DNA of 64,000 nucleotides from Pseudomonas umsongensis. GTDB taxonomy: Bacteria > Pseudomonadota > Gammaproteobacteria > Pseudomonadales > Pseudomonadaceae. Position 1 is the stretch's first letter, and every line of letters begins with the position of its first letter. Of the stretch, positions 46,464-55,634 are shown in pieces. Location: NCBI RefSeq assembly GCF_002236105.1, contig NZ_NIWU01000001.1, positions 2,170,001-2,234,000 of the forward strand, written 5' to 3'. The position numbers were made by a program, and so were the translations under genes. A model generated the notes under the pieces. That model was given only the letters and a program-made list of their open reading frames with translations, made no database searches and had not been told where the DNA came from.

Positions 46464-47544
46464 GCTGCCCCCCCTGGAAAAAACACCGCACCAGTTGCTC
46501 TACCTCATCTATGGCAACCAGGATGTCTACCGGCGCGAAGCCAAATTCAGCATGCTCACCGCCCTGTCGCAACTCAAACGGGGCGAGTCATTGTGCATCA
46601 GGGTCATGACCGATCGCCCGGAAGATTATGCTGGCTGGCCGGTGGACACGATCGCCCTGAACGAGCAGACCATGACCCAGTGGCAGGGCGAAAACGGCTA
46701 TCACCATCGACGCAAGGCCTGCGCCATTGCCCAAGGGCTGAAGCTTGCGCAAAAGACGCTGTTCGTCGACACCGATACACTGTTCCTGGAATCGCCGCAT
46801 CGCGTCTTCGACCGCATCGCGCCCGGGCGTTATGTCATGGACCGTTTCGAGTACGACTGGAGCTACGTCTGCGAACGCCCGGACTACGTCAAGCTCGGCC
46901 GCTGCCTGCAAACCCATGGCATCTCGGCCAACAACAGTTTCAAGCTGTATAACAGCGGGCTGTGCGGTGTCACCGACGGTGATACGCGGTTGCTCGATGA
47001 ATCAATCCGCCTGATCGATGAATGGACCCGAGACTCATTCGATATCCACACCATCGAGCAAATCGCCCTGTCGTTCGCGATGCGCAACCAACCCGTTCAG
47101 GAAGCAAAGAAGTTCGTCTATCACTACTTCGCGGAAAAACGCTTCTTCCATGCCATGCAGAAGCATTTTTTCTCCCGCCATGGCGAGCAGTTCCGTGCCG
47201 AGCTGCCAGCGCTGTGCACAGAAGTCCCGCGCTGCAAGCCCGTGCCCTCACCCTGGCAGCGCCTGCGCATCAAGTGGAAGCTGCGCAACAAGCGCAAGAG
47301 CGTGAAAAAGGTCGGTCGTGACCTACTCTATGGAAGCGCGGCGCCCGAACATCCTTACTACGAAGTGTGCCGCCATGAATGGTGGGAGTCCGCCTCCCGC
47401 GAAATCCTGCGCTGGGATGAAGACAAACAGAAAAGGTTTTTCGGCACGGACAAGGGTCGCTGGCCAAAACATCTGCCGCGGCCAGCCAAGTCCAGCGACG
47501 AACAAACCATCATTGCCTACCTGCGCGAGCGAATGACCCATTGA
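46453..47544 (+). CDS. Probable GT-A-fold glycosyltransferase, unnamed
   Basis: 363 aa from ATG 46453 with TGGAG upstream. I do not recognise a named family, but the front half looks like a nucleotide-sugar transferase: [22 protein letters not shown] at the start, [14 protein letters not shown] with a DxD-type metal site (Asp106-x-Asp108), and the acceptor-like [14 protein letters not shown] (about 198-211). The C-terminal third is basic with repeated KWKLRNKRK and may touch membranes or acidic polymers. No signal peptide. It sits alone between the rluA-type gene and apeB and shares the apeB leader. Confidence 0.55.
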   Translation: MREALPPLEKTPHQLLYLIYGNQDVYRREAKFSMLTALSQLKRGESLCIRVMTDRPEDYAGWPVDTIALNEQTMTQWQGENGYHHRRKACAIAQGLKLAQKTLFVDTDTLFLESPHRVFDRIAPGRYVMDRFEYDWSYVCERPDYVKLGRCLQTHGISANNSFKLYNSGLCGVTDGDTRLLDESIRLIDEWTRDSFDIHTIEQIALSFAMRNQPVQEAKKFVYHYFAEKRFFHAMQKHFFSRHGEQFRAELPALCTEVPRCKPVPSPWQRLRIKWKLRNKRKSVKKVGRDLLYGSAAPEHPYYEVCRHEWWESASREILRWDEDKQKRFFGTDKGRWPKHLPRPAKSSDEQTIIAYLRERMTH

Positions 47545-47589
47545 GCGCCCGGCCAGGCCCGGTGCTGCAAGCTCTTGTCCAACGCACCG

Positions 47590-47643
47590 GGCCAATACGT
47601 TAAACTGGCGTCATTGCTGTCTGGAGCTACTTATGCGCGAAGA
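47590..47643 (+). repeat. Duplicated leader, copy in front of apeB
   Basis: The other member of the pair at 46410-46463, containing TAAACT, CTGGAG and the apeB start. Most of the differences fall in a 10-nt stretch between -10 and ribosome site. Confidence 0.8.
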
Positions 47644-48922
47644 GTTGAACCAAGGCCTGATCGATTTCCTCAAGGCCTCCCCTACCCCGTTTCATGCCAC
47701 CGCCAGCCTTGTTCAGCGTCTGGAAGCGGCGGGCTTCCAACGCCTGGACGAACGCGAGCCATGGAACACCGAAGCCAATGGTCGCTACTACGTCACCCGT
47801 AACGACTCCTCGATCGTCGCGATCAAGATGGGCCGGCACTCGCCACTGCACGGCGGCATTCGCCTGGTCGGTGCCCACACCGACAGCCCGTGCCTGCGGG
47901 TCAAGCCTCAGCCGGAACTGCAACGCCAGGGTTTCTGGCAATTGGGCGTCGAAGTCTATGGAGGCGCCCTGCTGGCTCCCTGGTTCGACCGCGACCTGTC
48001 CCTGGCCGGCCGCGTCACCTTCCGTCGTGATGGAAAGGTCGAAAGCCAGCTGATCGACTTCAAGGCGCCGATCGCGATCATCCCCAACCTGGCCATTCAC
48101 CTCAATCGTGAAGCCAACATGGGCTGGGCGATCAACGCCCAGACCGAACTGCCCCCGGTACTTGCGCAATTCGCCGGGGACGAGCGCGTGGATTTCCGCG
48201 CCGTGCTCACCGACCAACTGGCCCGCGAACACGGCCTGAACGCCGATGTCGTGCTGGATTACGAATTGAGCTTCTACGACACCCAAAGCGCGGCCGTCAT
48301 TGGCCTGCATGGTGATTTCATCGCCGGCGCGCGCCTGGACAACCTGCTGTCATGCTATGCCGGCCTGCAAGCGCTGCTGACCACGGACACCGACGAAACG
48401 TGCGTCCTGGTCTGCAATGACCACGAGGAAGTCGGATCCTGCTCGGCCTGTGGCGCCGACGGTCCGATGCTGGAGCAGACATTGCGCCGCCTGCTGCCAG
48501 AAGGCGATGAATTCGTACGCACCATTCAGAAATCACTGCTGGTCTCGGCCGACAACGCCCACGGCGTGCACCCCAACTACGCCGACAAGCACGATGCCAA
48601 TCACGGCCCGAAACTCAACGCCGGCCCTGTGATCAAGGTCAACAGCAACCAGCGCTACGCCACCAACAGCGAAACCGCCGGGTTCTTCCGTCACCTGTGC
48701 ATGGCCGAAGAAGTGCCGGTGCAGAGCTTCGTGGTGCGCAGCGACATGGGTTGCGGCTCGACCATCGGCCCAATCACCGCCAGCCACCTTGGGGTGCGTA
48801 CCGTGGACATCGGCCTGCCGACCTTCGCCATGCATTCGATCCGCGAACTGTGCGGCAGCCATGACCTGGCGCACCTGGTAAAGGTGCTCAGTGCGTTCTA
48901 CGCCTGCCGCGAATTGCCGTAA
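47633..48922 (+). CDS. apeB: M18 family aminopeptidase
   Basis: 429 aa. M18 metallopeptidase: [15 protein letters not shown] with the first metal His (about residue 82), [18 protein letters not shown] with the catalytic Glu pair (about 260-277), and [13 protein letters not shown]. It forms large cytoplasmic dodecamers that trim N-terminal acidic or neutral residues. The start shares its leader with the preceding gene. A family C REPIN follows. Confidence 0.93.
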   Translation: MREELNQGLIDFLKASPTPFHATASLVQRLEAAGFQRLDEREPWNTEANGRYYVTRNDSSIVAIKMGRHSPLHGGIRLVGAHTDSPCLRVKPQPELQRQGFWQLGVEVYGGALLAPWFDRDLSLAGRVTFRRDGKVESQLIDFKAPIAIIPNLAIHLNREANMGWAINAQTELPPVLAQFAGDERVDFRAVLTDQLAREHGLNADVVLDYELSFYDTQSAAVIGLHGDFIAGARLDNLLSCYAGLQALLTTDTDETCVLVCNDHEEVGSCSACGADGPMLEQTLRRLLPEGDEFVRTIQKSLLVSADNAHGVHPNYADKHDANHGPKLNAGPVIKVNSNQRYATNSETAGFFRHLCMAEEVPVQSFVVRSDMGCGSTIGPITASHLGVRTVDIGLPTFAMHSIRELCGSHDLAHLVKVLSAFYACRELP

Positions 48923-48946
48923 CCGCGCATGAATCTGCATCTTTAT

Positions 48947-49048
48947 CTGTAGGAGCGAGCATGCTCGCGATGGAGGCACAAGCACCGCGAGGTGTCAGAC
49001 GGCCAGCGATTTCGTTGGCGTCCATCGCGAGCATGCTCGCTCCTACAG
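48947..49048. repeat. REPIN, family C
   Basis: Intact arms CTGTAGGAGCGAGCATGCTC and complement; the interior GGTGTCAGACGGCCAGCG matches other copies. It lies between apeB and a small membrane protein gene. Confidence 0.9.
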
Positions 49049-49106
49049 ACAGCAGCCTGCAAAATGCCACCTAGACTTTAACCACTCCTTTGACAAGGCA
49101 GTCGCC

Positions 49107-49283
49107 ATGATCACGATGTCCTCATTTCACGCCATGCTCATCCCCATTCTTATCGGGATGATCATGTTGGCAGTCGGTTTCAATTTTCGCGACAAGAACG
49201 CCGGCGTGCTCGCCATGTGGCTCGGCATGCTGCTGATCCTGGCCACGGTGATCTTCAAGATCCTCGCCAAACTCAACGAATAA
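49107..49283 (+). CDS. Small two-helix membrane protein, unknown
   Basis: 58 aa from ATG 49107. There are two hydrophobic helices (about 8-25, MLIPILIGMIMLAVGF, and 36-53, MWLGMLLILATVIFKIL) with a short polar turn FRDKNAG between them, ending LAKLNE. It is probably an inner membrane hairpin. No obvious ribosome site better than AAGGCAG. The mscS-type gene follows by 77 bp in the same direction, possibly in one operon. Confidence 0.6.
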   Translation: MITMSSFHAMLIPILIGMIMLAVGFNFRDKNAGVLAMWLGMLLILATVIFKILAKLNE

Positions 49284-49360
49284 AATCCCCACCCCGCTCG
49301 CATTGGTTTTGACGGGCTCGTACACTCGGTCGATCTGCCCATTTCGAGGTTGACCGCCTA

Positions 49361-51517
49361 GTGTTCGCTCGCCTGTTCGCCCTGCCATGTCTTTTCCTTA
49401 TCTGCCTGATGACCCTGATGGCGTCAGCGCCTGCCCAGGCCGTCGGGTTGCCGGGCCTGCTTGGCAGCCCGGCAAAAACCCAACCCGAGGCGCAGGAACC
49501 CCTTGGGCAATCCCTCGACGAAGTCATCAAGTCGCTGGAGAACGATCAGCAGCGCAGCAAGCTGCTGGCTGATCTGAAGAGGCTGCGCGACGCCACAAAA
49601 AAAGCCCAACCGGTCGCCGAGGAAGGCGTGCTGGGCCTGATCGGCGGGACCCTGGCCAGTTTCGAAAAGCAATTCTCCGGCGCCGACAGCCCAATCACTC
49701 GCTGGTCCGCCGAATTCGATCTGGCCAAGGATGAATTGGCGGCACTGGTGCTGCCGGCCAGCGAGTGGCTGCCGATCATCTTCGCCTTTGCCATGATCCT
49801 GATGGTCTGGAGCCTGCTGGCGGCGGTGCTGATCTGGGTCAGCCATCGGGTACGGATGCGCTTCGGCCTGACCGAGGAATTGCCGCAACACCCCCGGGCC
49901 GTGGATATGCTGCGCTTTGCCCTGCGCAAGCTGGGGCCGTGGTTGATTGCCTTGGTCATCACGGTCTACATGAGTTACGCCCTGCCATCGTCACTCGGTA
50001 AAAGCCTCGCCATGGTGTTGGCCTATGCACTGGTGGTCGGCACCTGTTTCTCAGCAATCTGCGTGATTGCCTTTTCCCTGCTCGACGGCCCGCACCGTCA
50101 CCGGGCCCTGTACATCCTGCGGCACCAGGCCTTCCGACCGCTATGGTTGATCGGCAGTTTCGCCGCTTTTGGTGAGGCCTTGAGCGACCCACGCCTGGTT
50201 GAAAGCCTTGGCGTACACCTGGCGCACACGGCGGCGACGGTGGCCAATGTGTTGGCGGCGTTGTCCACGGGGCTGTTCATCCTGCGTTTCCGGCGCCCGA
50301 TTGCCCACTTGATCCGCAATCAGCCACTGTCCCGGCGCCTGACCCGCCGCGCCCTCAGCGACACCATCGAAATTCTCGGCACCTTCTGGTTTGTACCGGC
50401 ACTGGTGCTGGTGGGGATCTCGCTGTTCGCCACCTTCGTCTCGGCAGGCGACACCAGCACCGCGCTGCGCCAGTCGCTGATCTGCACCGTGTTGCTGGTG
50501 TTGTGCATGGTCATCAATGGCCTGGTGCGCCGCCACGCCCTCAAACCGCAACGCGGCGCAAAGCGTCACGCGCTGTATTCGGAACGCCTGAAAAACTTCT
50601 TCTATACCCTGGCCCATCTAGTGGTATGGCTGGCATTCATCGAACTGGGCCTGCGGGTGTGGGGCATGTCACTGATCGGCTTCACCGAAGGTGAAGGACA
50701 TGAGGTCAGCGTCAAGCTGTTCAGCCTTATTGGCACACTGATCTTTGCCTGGCTGATCTGGATCCTCAGCGACACCGCCGTGCATCACGCCCTCACCCGC
50801 TCTCGCAAGGGCCTGGCCAACGCCCGCGCACAGACCATGATGCCGCTGATCCGCAACGTGCTGTTCGTGGCGATTTTCATCATCGCGCTGATCGTCGCCC
50901 TGGCGAACATGGGCATGAACGTTACGCCACTGCTGGCCGGTGCCGGCGTGATCGGCCTGGCCATCGGTTTTGGCGCCCAATCGCTGGTCGCCGACCTGAT
51001 CACCGGCCTGTTCATCATCATCGAAGACTCCCTGGCCATCGACGACTACGTGGACGTCGGCGGCCATCTGGGCACCGTCGAGGGCCTGACCATTCGCACC
51101 GTGCGTCTCCGGGACATCGACGGCATCGTCCACACCATTCCGTTCAGCGAAATCAAGAGCATCAAGAATTACTCCCGGGAATTTGGCTACGCGATATTCC
51201 GGGTCGCGGTGCCTGCCAGCATGGACATCGACAATGCGATCAAGCTGATGCGCGACGTCGGCCAGAAAATGCGCACCGACCCGCTGCAACGACGCAATAT
51301 CTGGTCGCCCCTGGAGTTTCAGGGCGTGGAGAGCTTCGAGTCCGGCAACGCGATTCTGCGGGCTCGATTCAAGACCGCTCCGATCAAGCAATGGGAAGTT
51401 TCACGGGCATTCAACCTGTCGCTCAAACGGCATCTGGATGAAGCCGGACTGGACCTGGCGACACCGCGCATGAGCATTCAGGTGGTGACGGCGGGCGGCG
51501 GGCCAACTGCCGAATAA
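49361..51517 (+). CDS. MscS-family mechanosensitive channel, large YbiO-like form
   Basis: 718 aa from GTG 49361. A signal peptide (about 1-27, cut near AQAVG) is followed by a periplasmic helical region (to about residue 130), then many membrane helices. The MscS core sits at about 500-620: pore helix VALANMGMNVTPLLAGAGVIGLAIGFGAQSLVADLITG and the beta domain VDVGGHLGTVEGLTIRTVRLRD. It opens under membrane tension to release solutes. A terminator and family C REPIN follow. Confidence 0.9.
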   Translation: MFARLFALPCLFLICLMTLMASAPAQAVGLPGLLGSPAKTQPEAQEPLGQSLDEVIKSLENDQQRSKLLADLKRLRDATKKAQPVAEEGVLGLIGGTLASFEKQFSGADSPITRWSAEFDLAKDELAALVLPASEWLPIIFAFAMILMVWSLLAAVLIWVSHRVRMRFGLTEELPQHPRAVDMLRFALRKLGPWLIALVITVYMSYALPSSLGKSLAMVLAYALVVGTCFSAICVIAFSLLDGPHRHRALYILRHQAFRPLWLIGSFAAFGEALSDPRLVESLGVHLAHTAATVANVLAALSTGLFILRFRRPIAHLIRNQPLSRRLTRRALSDTIEILGTFWFVPALVLVGISLFATFVSAGDTSTALRQSLICTVLLVLCMVINGLVRRHALKPQRGAKRHALYSERLKNFFYTLAHLVVWLAFIELGLRVWGMSLIGFTEGEGHEVSVKLFSLIGTLIFAWLIWILSDTAVHHALTRSRKGLANARAQTMMPLIRNVLFVAIFIIALIVALANMGMNVTPLLAGAGVIGLAIGFGAQSLVADLITGLFIIIEDSLAIDDYVDVGGHLGTVEGLTIRTVRLRDIDGIVHTIPFSEIKSIKNYSREFGYAIFRVAVPASMDIDNAIKLMRDVGQKMRTDPLQRRNIWSPLEFQGVESFESGNAILRARFKTAPIKQWEVSRAFNLSLKRHLDEAGLDLATPRMSIQVVTAGGGPTAE

Positions 51518-51525
51518 CCCCATAA

Positions 51526-51651
51526 TGTAGGAGCAGCCAGTCGACGCTCGAATGCTCGCGATGGAGGATCAGGCAGCGCGGGGTGTCAGACAGCCAGCGT
51601 TTTCGTTGACCACCATCGCGAGCATTCGAGCGTCGACCGGCTGCTCCTACA
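51526..51651. repeat. REPIN, family C variant with extended arms
   Basis: Arms begin TGTAGGAGCAGCC, then a GTCGACGCTCGAATGCTCGC core, and are about 39 bp long with one mismatch. The interior GGGGTGTCAGACAGCCAGCG matches the normal family C copies, so only the stem ends have been rebuilt. Confidence 0.85.
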
Positions 51652-51675
51652 ACAACAACAACAAATCACAGGCAT

Positions 51676-51706
51676 AAAAAATCCCCGAACCAGTCGGGGA
51701 TTTTTT
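51676..51706. terminator. Bidirectional terminator between mscS-type and deaD-type genes
   Basis: ATCCCCGA/TCGGGGAT stem (51681-51688 with 51694-51701) flanked by A5 and T6, serving both convergent genes. Confidence 0.9.
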
Positions 51707-51734
51707 ATGTTCGATCAATCAGCCCGTGGGCGGA

Positions 51735-53408
51735 TCAATCTTCGCGGTAGCGACGCAGCTTCAACTGCTTACCGGCAACGCGAGTGTCCTTCAGCTTGCT
51801 CAGCAACTTCTCAAGACCGTCTTCCGGCAGTTCGACGAGGCTGAAGCTGTCACGCACCTGGATGCGACCGATGGCTTCACGCGCCAGACCACCTTCGTTG
51901 AGGATCGCGCCCAGCAGGTTCTTGGCAGCGATACCATCACGCGCACCCAGCGCGGTACGGCAACGAGCACGGCCTTCGGCCAGAGGGATCGGTGCGCGAC
52001 GCTCGCGGTCACCACGCTCAGGACGATCACCGGAACGCTCTGGACGATCGCCACGCGGTGCATTGTTCGGCACCAGTGGACGCTCTTTCTCGATAGCGGC
52101 CAGGTTCAGCGCTTGACCGTTGGTTGCCTTGCGCAGCAAGGCTGCGGCCAGGGCACGCGGGCTGCAACCGATGTCGGCGGTCAGGCGATCGAGCAGATCA
52201 CCGTGGGTCGATTCGGCTTCAGCCACCAGCGGCGACAGGCTGTTGGTCAGTTTCTTGATGCGCGCATCCAGAACGGCTTGAGCGTCCGGCAGGCGAACTT
52301 CAGCAACCTTCTGACCGGTTACACGCTCGATCACTTGCAGCATGCGGCGCTCACGTGGAGTCACCAGCAGCAATGCACGACCTTCGCGACCGGCACGGCC
52401 GGTACGACCGATACGGTGAACGTAGGATTCCGGATCGTACGGCATGTCGACGTTGAACACGTGAGTGATGCGCGGAACGTCCAGGCCACGAGCGGCAACG
52501 TCGGTCGCCACAACGATGTCCAGACGGCCATCCTTGAGGGAGTCGATCACGCGCTCACGCTGGTTCTGGGCAATGTCACCGTTCAGCGCAGCGGCTTTGT
52601 AGCCTTTGGCTTCCAGGGCGCTGGCCAGGTCCAGGGTCGCTTGCTTGGTGCGCACGAACATGATCAGGGCGTCGAAGTCTTCCACTTCCAGCAAGCTGAG
52701 AACGGCGGAAGTCTTCTGGTCAGCGTGAACCAGCAGGTGAGCCTGCTCGATCGCGGTAACGGTCTGGGTCTTGCTCTGGATCTTGACGTGCTTCGGATCG
52801 CGCAGGTGGCGCTCAGCGATGGCACGAATCGATTGAGGCAAGGTGGCCGAGAACAGTACGGTCTGACGGGTTTCCGGCATGGCCTTGAAGATGACTTCCA
52901 GGTCGTCCATGAAGCCCAGCTTGAGCATTTCGTCTGCTTCGTCGAGAACCAGGTGGTTCACGGTCGCCAGAACTTTTTCGTCGCGACGCAGGTGGTCGCA
53001 CAGACGGCCCGGAGTGGCGACAACGATCTGTGCGCCATTACGGATTGCTTTCAATTGTGGGCCCATCGGCGCGCCGCCGTAGACAGCCACAACAGTTACG
53101 CCCGGCATTTGCTTGGCGTAGGTTTCGAAAGCGGTTGCAACTTGTAGCGCCAACTCACGAGTTGGGGCCAGGATCAGAGCTTGCGGCTCGCGCTTGGACG
53201 GATCAATGCGGTGCAGGATAGGCAGGGCAAAGGCAGCGGTTTTACCGGTACCGGTTTGCGCCTGGCCAATCATATCGTGACCGGCGAGAATGATCGGGAT
53301 CGACTGCTGCTGAATGGCCGAAGGCTCTTCATAGCCGGTAGCGACTACTGCAGCGACAATATTAGGGTGAAGTTCAAGAGCGGCGAAGCCGCCGATTTCC
53401 TGGGTCAT
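51735..53408 (-). CDS. deaD: DEAD-box RNA helicase, DeaD/CsdA-like
   Basis: 557 aa from ATG 53408. Full DEAD-box set: GTGKTA in AQTGTGKTAAF (Walker A), PTRELALQ, VLDEADEML, SATLPQSIR, and HRIGRTGRAGR. The C-terminal part has an Arg/Asp/Gly-rich stretch (PRGDRPERSGDRPERG) and a DbpA-like RNA-binding domain near residues 490-550. It unwinds structured RNA in ribosome assembly and cold growth. It is preceded by a long untranslated leader of about 210 nt. Confidence 0.9.
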   Translation of the reverse strand: MTQEIGGFAALELHPNIVAAVVATGYEEPSAIQQQSIPIILAGHDMIGQAQTGTGKTAAFALPILHRIDPSKREPQALILAPTRELALQVATAFETYAKQMPGVTVVAVYGGAPMGPQLKAIRNGAQIVVATPGRLCDHLRRDEKVLATVNHLVLDEADEMLKLGFMDDLEVIFKAMPETRQTVLFSATLPQSIRAIAERHLRDPKHVKIQSKTQTVTAIEQAHLLVHADQKTSAVLSLLEVEDFDALIMFVRTKQATLDLASALEAKGYKAAALNGDIAQNQRERVIDSLKDGRLDIVVATDVAARGLDVPRITHVFNVDMPYDPESYVHRIGRTGRAGREGRALLLVTPRERRMLQVIERVTGQKVAEVRLPDAQAVLDARIKKLTNSLSPLVAEAESTHGDLLDRLTADIGCSPRALAAALLRKATNGQALNLAAIEKERPLVPNNAPRGDRPERSGDRPERGDRERRAPIPLAEGRARCRTALGARDGIAAKNLLGAILNEGGLAREAIGRIQVRDSFSLVELPEDGLEKLLSKLKDTRVAGKQLKLRRYRED

Positions 53409-53828
53409 GGGTCTGCCTCTAAGTGCATCCGCAAAGACCCATGCTCCAAAGCTGCGCATGCCGTGTTGAGACTCAAGAGTCGCCCTGGCAGCTTTGTCGG
53501 CGGGGATTTGCGAAAACGAATGAATGAAAGAATCGTTTAGGAAGAGTTCGCTGGGCGAACGTGCAACCGAATCTGACTTCGGGGAATTGCGCCACCTAAA
53601 CGCGGCCCGGCTAAAGGCCGGCGCGCACTATACCGGAATTTGCCGAAAAAGGGAGCTTTTTTTATCGCAAAACTCCCGCGCACGGCGTTCTATCGCAGGC
53701 TTTGCGGATAATCGCTCGAGCGTCTACTTTTCAAAGGCCCTGCCCTGCGGGCGATGACGCTAAAACGGTTCACCCACCCGCCACAGACCTTGAGTCTGCG
53801 CGCCCTCAGCCGCTCGAGGAAATGCACC
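53409..53828. other. Intergenic region upstream of the deaD-type and crotonase genes
   Basis: 420 bp, divergent promoter region. On the minus strand a -10-like TATAGT (53632-53627) followed by GC-rich GCGCGCCGGCC fits a stringently controlled promoter, giving a leader of about 210 nt for the helicase. The open frames here are low in similarity to anything and I reject them. The crotonase promoter is not obvious. Confidence 0.5.
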
Positions 53829-54620
53829 ATGAAAGAGCTCAATACCAGCCGTGTGAGTCGGGAAAAGCGTGGTCATGTCCTGTTGATCGGGCTGGACCGG
53901 GTGGCCAAGCGCAACGCCTTTGATATCGACCTGCTCAACGAGTTGAGCCTGGCCTACGGTGAATTCGAAGCTGACAGCGAAGCACGGGTGGCCGTGGTCT
54001 TCGGGCATGGCGATCATTTTACCGCCGGCCTGGACCTGGTCAGCGCCAGCGCGGCACTGACCGAAGGCTGGCAAGCCCCACCCGGTGGCTGCGACCCGTG
54101 GGGGGTCTTCGCCGGGCCCAGGGTCAGCAAACCGGTGATCGTCGCCGCCCAGGGCTACTGCCTGACCATCGGCATCGAGTTGATGCTGGCCGCCGATATC
54201 AACCTGTGCGCCAGCAACACCCGCTTTGCGCAAATGGAGGTGCAACGCGGCATCTTCCCCTTCGGTGGTGCCACCTTGCGCCTGCATCAGGTGGCCGGGT
54301 GGGGCAATGCCATGCGCTGGATGCTGACCGGCGACGAATTCGATGCCCATGATGCCTTGCACCTGGGCCTGGTGCAGGAAGTCATGGCAAGCGAGGATTT
54401 GCTGCCGCGGGCGATTGAACTGGCCGAACGCATTGCCCGGCAGGCGCCGTTGGGGGTTCAGGCAACGCTGATGTCTGCCCGGCAGGCCCGTTATGAAGGG
54501 GAAACGGCCGCGGCGCAGGGATTGCCGGCGCTGGTGAAGAAATTACTGGCCAGCGAGGATGCACAGGAGGGTGTGCGGTCACTGGTGGAGCGCCGGCCCG
54601 GAATTTTCAAAGGTTGTTGA
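53829..54620 (+). CDS. Enoyl-CoA hydratase/isomerase family protein
   Basis: 263 aa from ATG 53829 with GAGGAAA upstream. Crotonase fold: HGDHFTAGLDL supplies the first oxyanion-hole loop (about residues 60-70) and AAQGYCLTIGIELMLAADI the second (about 108-126). The usual catalytic Glu of hydratases falls in the FGGATLRLHQVAG area, where it is missing, so it may be an isomerase or act on an unusual acyl group. Monocistronic, followed by a family A REP. Confidence 0.82.
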   Translation: MKELNTSRVSREKRGHVLLIGLDRVAKRNAFDIDLLNELSLAYGEFEADSEARVAVVFGHGDHFTAGLDLVSASAALTEGWQAPPGGCDPWGVFAGPRVSKPVIVAAQGYCLTIGIELMLAADINLCASNTRFAQMEVQRGIFPFGGATLRLHQVAGWGNAMRWMLTGDEFDAHDALHLGLVQEVMASEDLLPRAIELAERIARQAPLGVQATLMSARQARYEGETAAAQGLPALVKKLLASEDAQEGVRSLVERRPGIFKGC

Positions 54621-54624
54621 CCCC

Positions 54625-54704
54625 TGTAGGAGCTGCCGCAGGCTGCGATCTTTTGATCTTAAAAAAACAAAATCAAGAGATCGTAGCCTGCGGCAGCTCC
54701 TACA
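54625..54704. repeat. REP palindrome pair, family A
   Basis: Arms TGTAGGAGCTGCCGCAGG and complement with a few mismatches near the middle (GATCGTAGCC in one arm). It lies between convergent genes. Confidence 0.88.
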
Positions 54705-54719
54705 CGGGGATTTGTGTTC

Positions 54720-55475
54720 TCAGGTCGCCGGGCGAATCGCCTTGATCAGCGACTGCAACGAATACCCCAACCGCGGCGCCAATGCTTCGGCCCGTGCGGT
54801 CAGGCTTTCCATGTCCAGCGCCTGATCCAGTTCCGACGGCACGATCAGGATCACGTTGCCCTCCTTCACCGGCAGCTCCCAGTAATGCCGATGGTAGAGC
54901 CCGCGCAGCAACGCGGCGCCCAGTGGCTTGCCATCGTCGGTGGCCCATTGGTTGATCACCAGCCAGCCTCCCGGATTCAGGCGCTTCTGACAGTTCTCCA
55001 GGAAGGTCCAGGCCAGATGCCCGACACCCGGGCCGACGTCGGTGTAGAGATCGACAAAAATCAGGTCCGCAGGCTCGGCGGTGTCGAGCAGCTCAAGCGC
55101 ATCGCCCACGCGGATATACAGGCGCGGGTCGTCGTCCAGCCCCAGGTACTCGATGGCCAGGCGCGGCACATCCGGGCGCAGTTCGATGGCTTCGACATCC
55201 TCCAGGGGCAGGAACTTGAGGCAGGCCTGGGTCAGCGTTCCGGCGCCAAGCCCCAGGAACAGCGCGCTTTCCGGCTGCTCATGGCACAGCGCACCGATCA
55301 GCATCGCCCGGGTATAGTCGTACTCGAGCCAGCTCGGATCGGCCGTGAACACGCAACTTTGTTCGATGGCATCACCGAATTCGAGGAAGCGGTAATCGGC
55401 CACTTCCAGCACGCGAATCACGCCATATTCGTCCTGCACCTCGGCGAGCAGATGCTCGACGCGCTCCTCAGTCAT
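54720..55475 (-). CDS. Spermidine synthase-like methyltransferase-fold protein
   Basis: 251 aa from ATG 55475, chosen for AGGAGACGAA upstream. SAM-type Rossmann domain: ALFLGLGAGTLTQACL (about 74-89) and VEAIELRPDVPRLAIEYLG (the acidic ribose-binding strand). It resembles the spermidine synthase family, but the polyamine-binding gatekeeper region is not convincing. It probably transfers a methyl or aminopropyl group to an unknown substrate. Divergent from the DAHP synthase gene. Confidence 0.75.
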   Translation of the reverse strand: MTEERVEHLLAEVQDEYGVIRVLEVADYRFLEFGDAIEQSCVFTADPSWLEYDYTRAMLIGALCHEQPESALFLGLGAGTLTQACLKFLPLEDVEAIELRPDVPRLAIEYLGLDDDPRLYIRVGDALELLDTAEPADLIFVDLYTDVGPGVGHLAWTFLENCQKRLNPGGWLVINQWATDDGKPLGAALLRGLYHRHYWELPVKEGNVILIVPSELDQALDMESLTARAEALAPRLGYSLQSLIKAIRPAT

Positions 55476-55634
55476 TTCGTCTCCTGATCGTTGCCGGGCC
55501 TTCTTGGGCAAACAGCAACGCGATAAACCGCAGCGGAAGCGGCAAAGGCGCGATTGTCCGCGAATCGACGGGAACAGGTCACGCACTAATTGCTGATAAC
55601 ATGGTCGTCCGAGCGGAAAACACTAGAGATCATG

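Noticed and set aside
53524..53757. 77-codon frame upstream of the crotonase gene
   Set aside because: Lies in the promoter region, composition unlike a real protein, no ribosome site.
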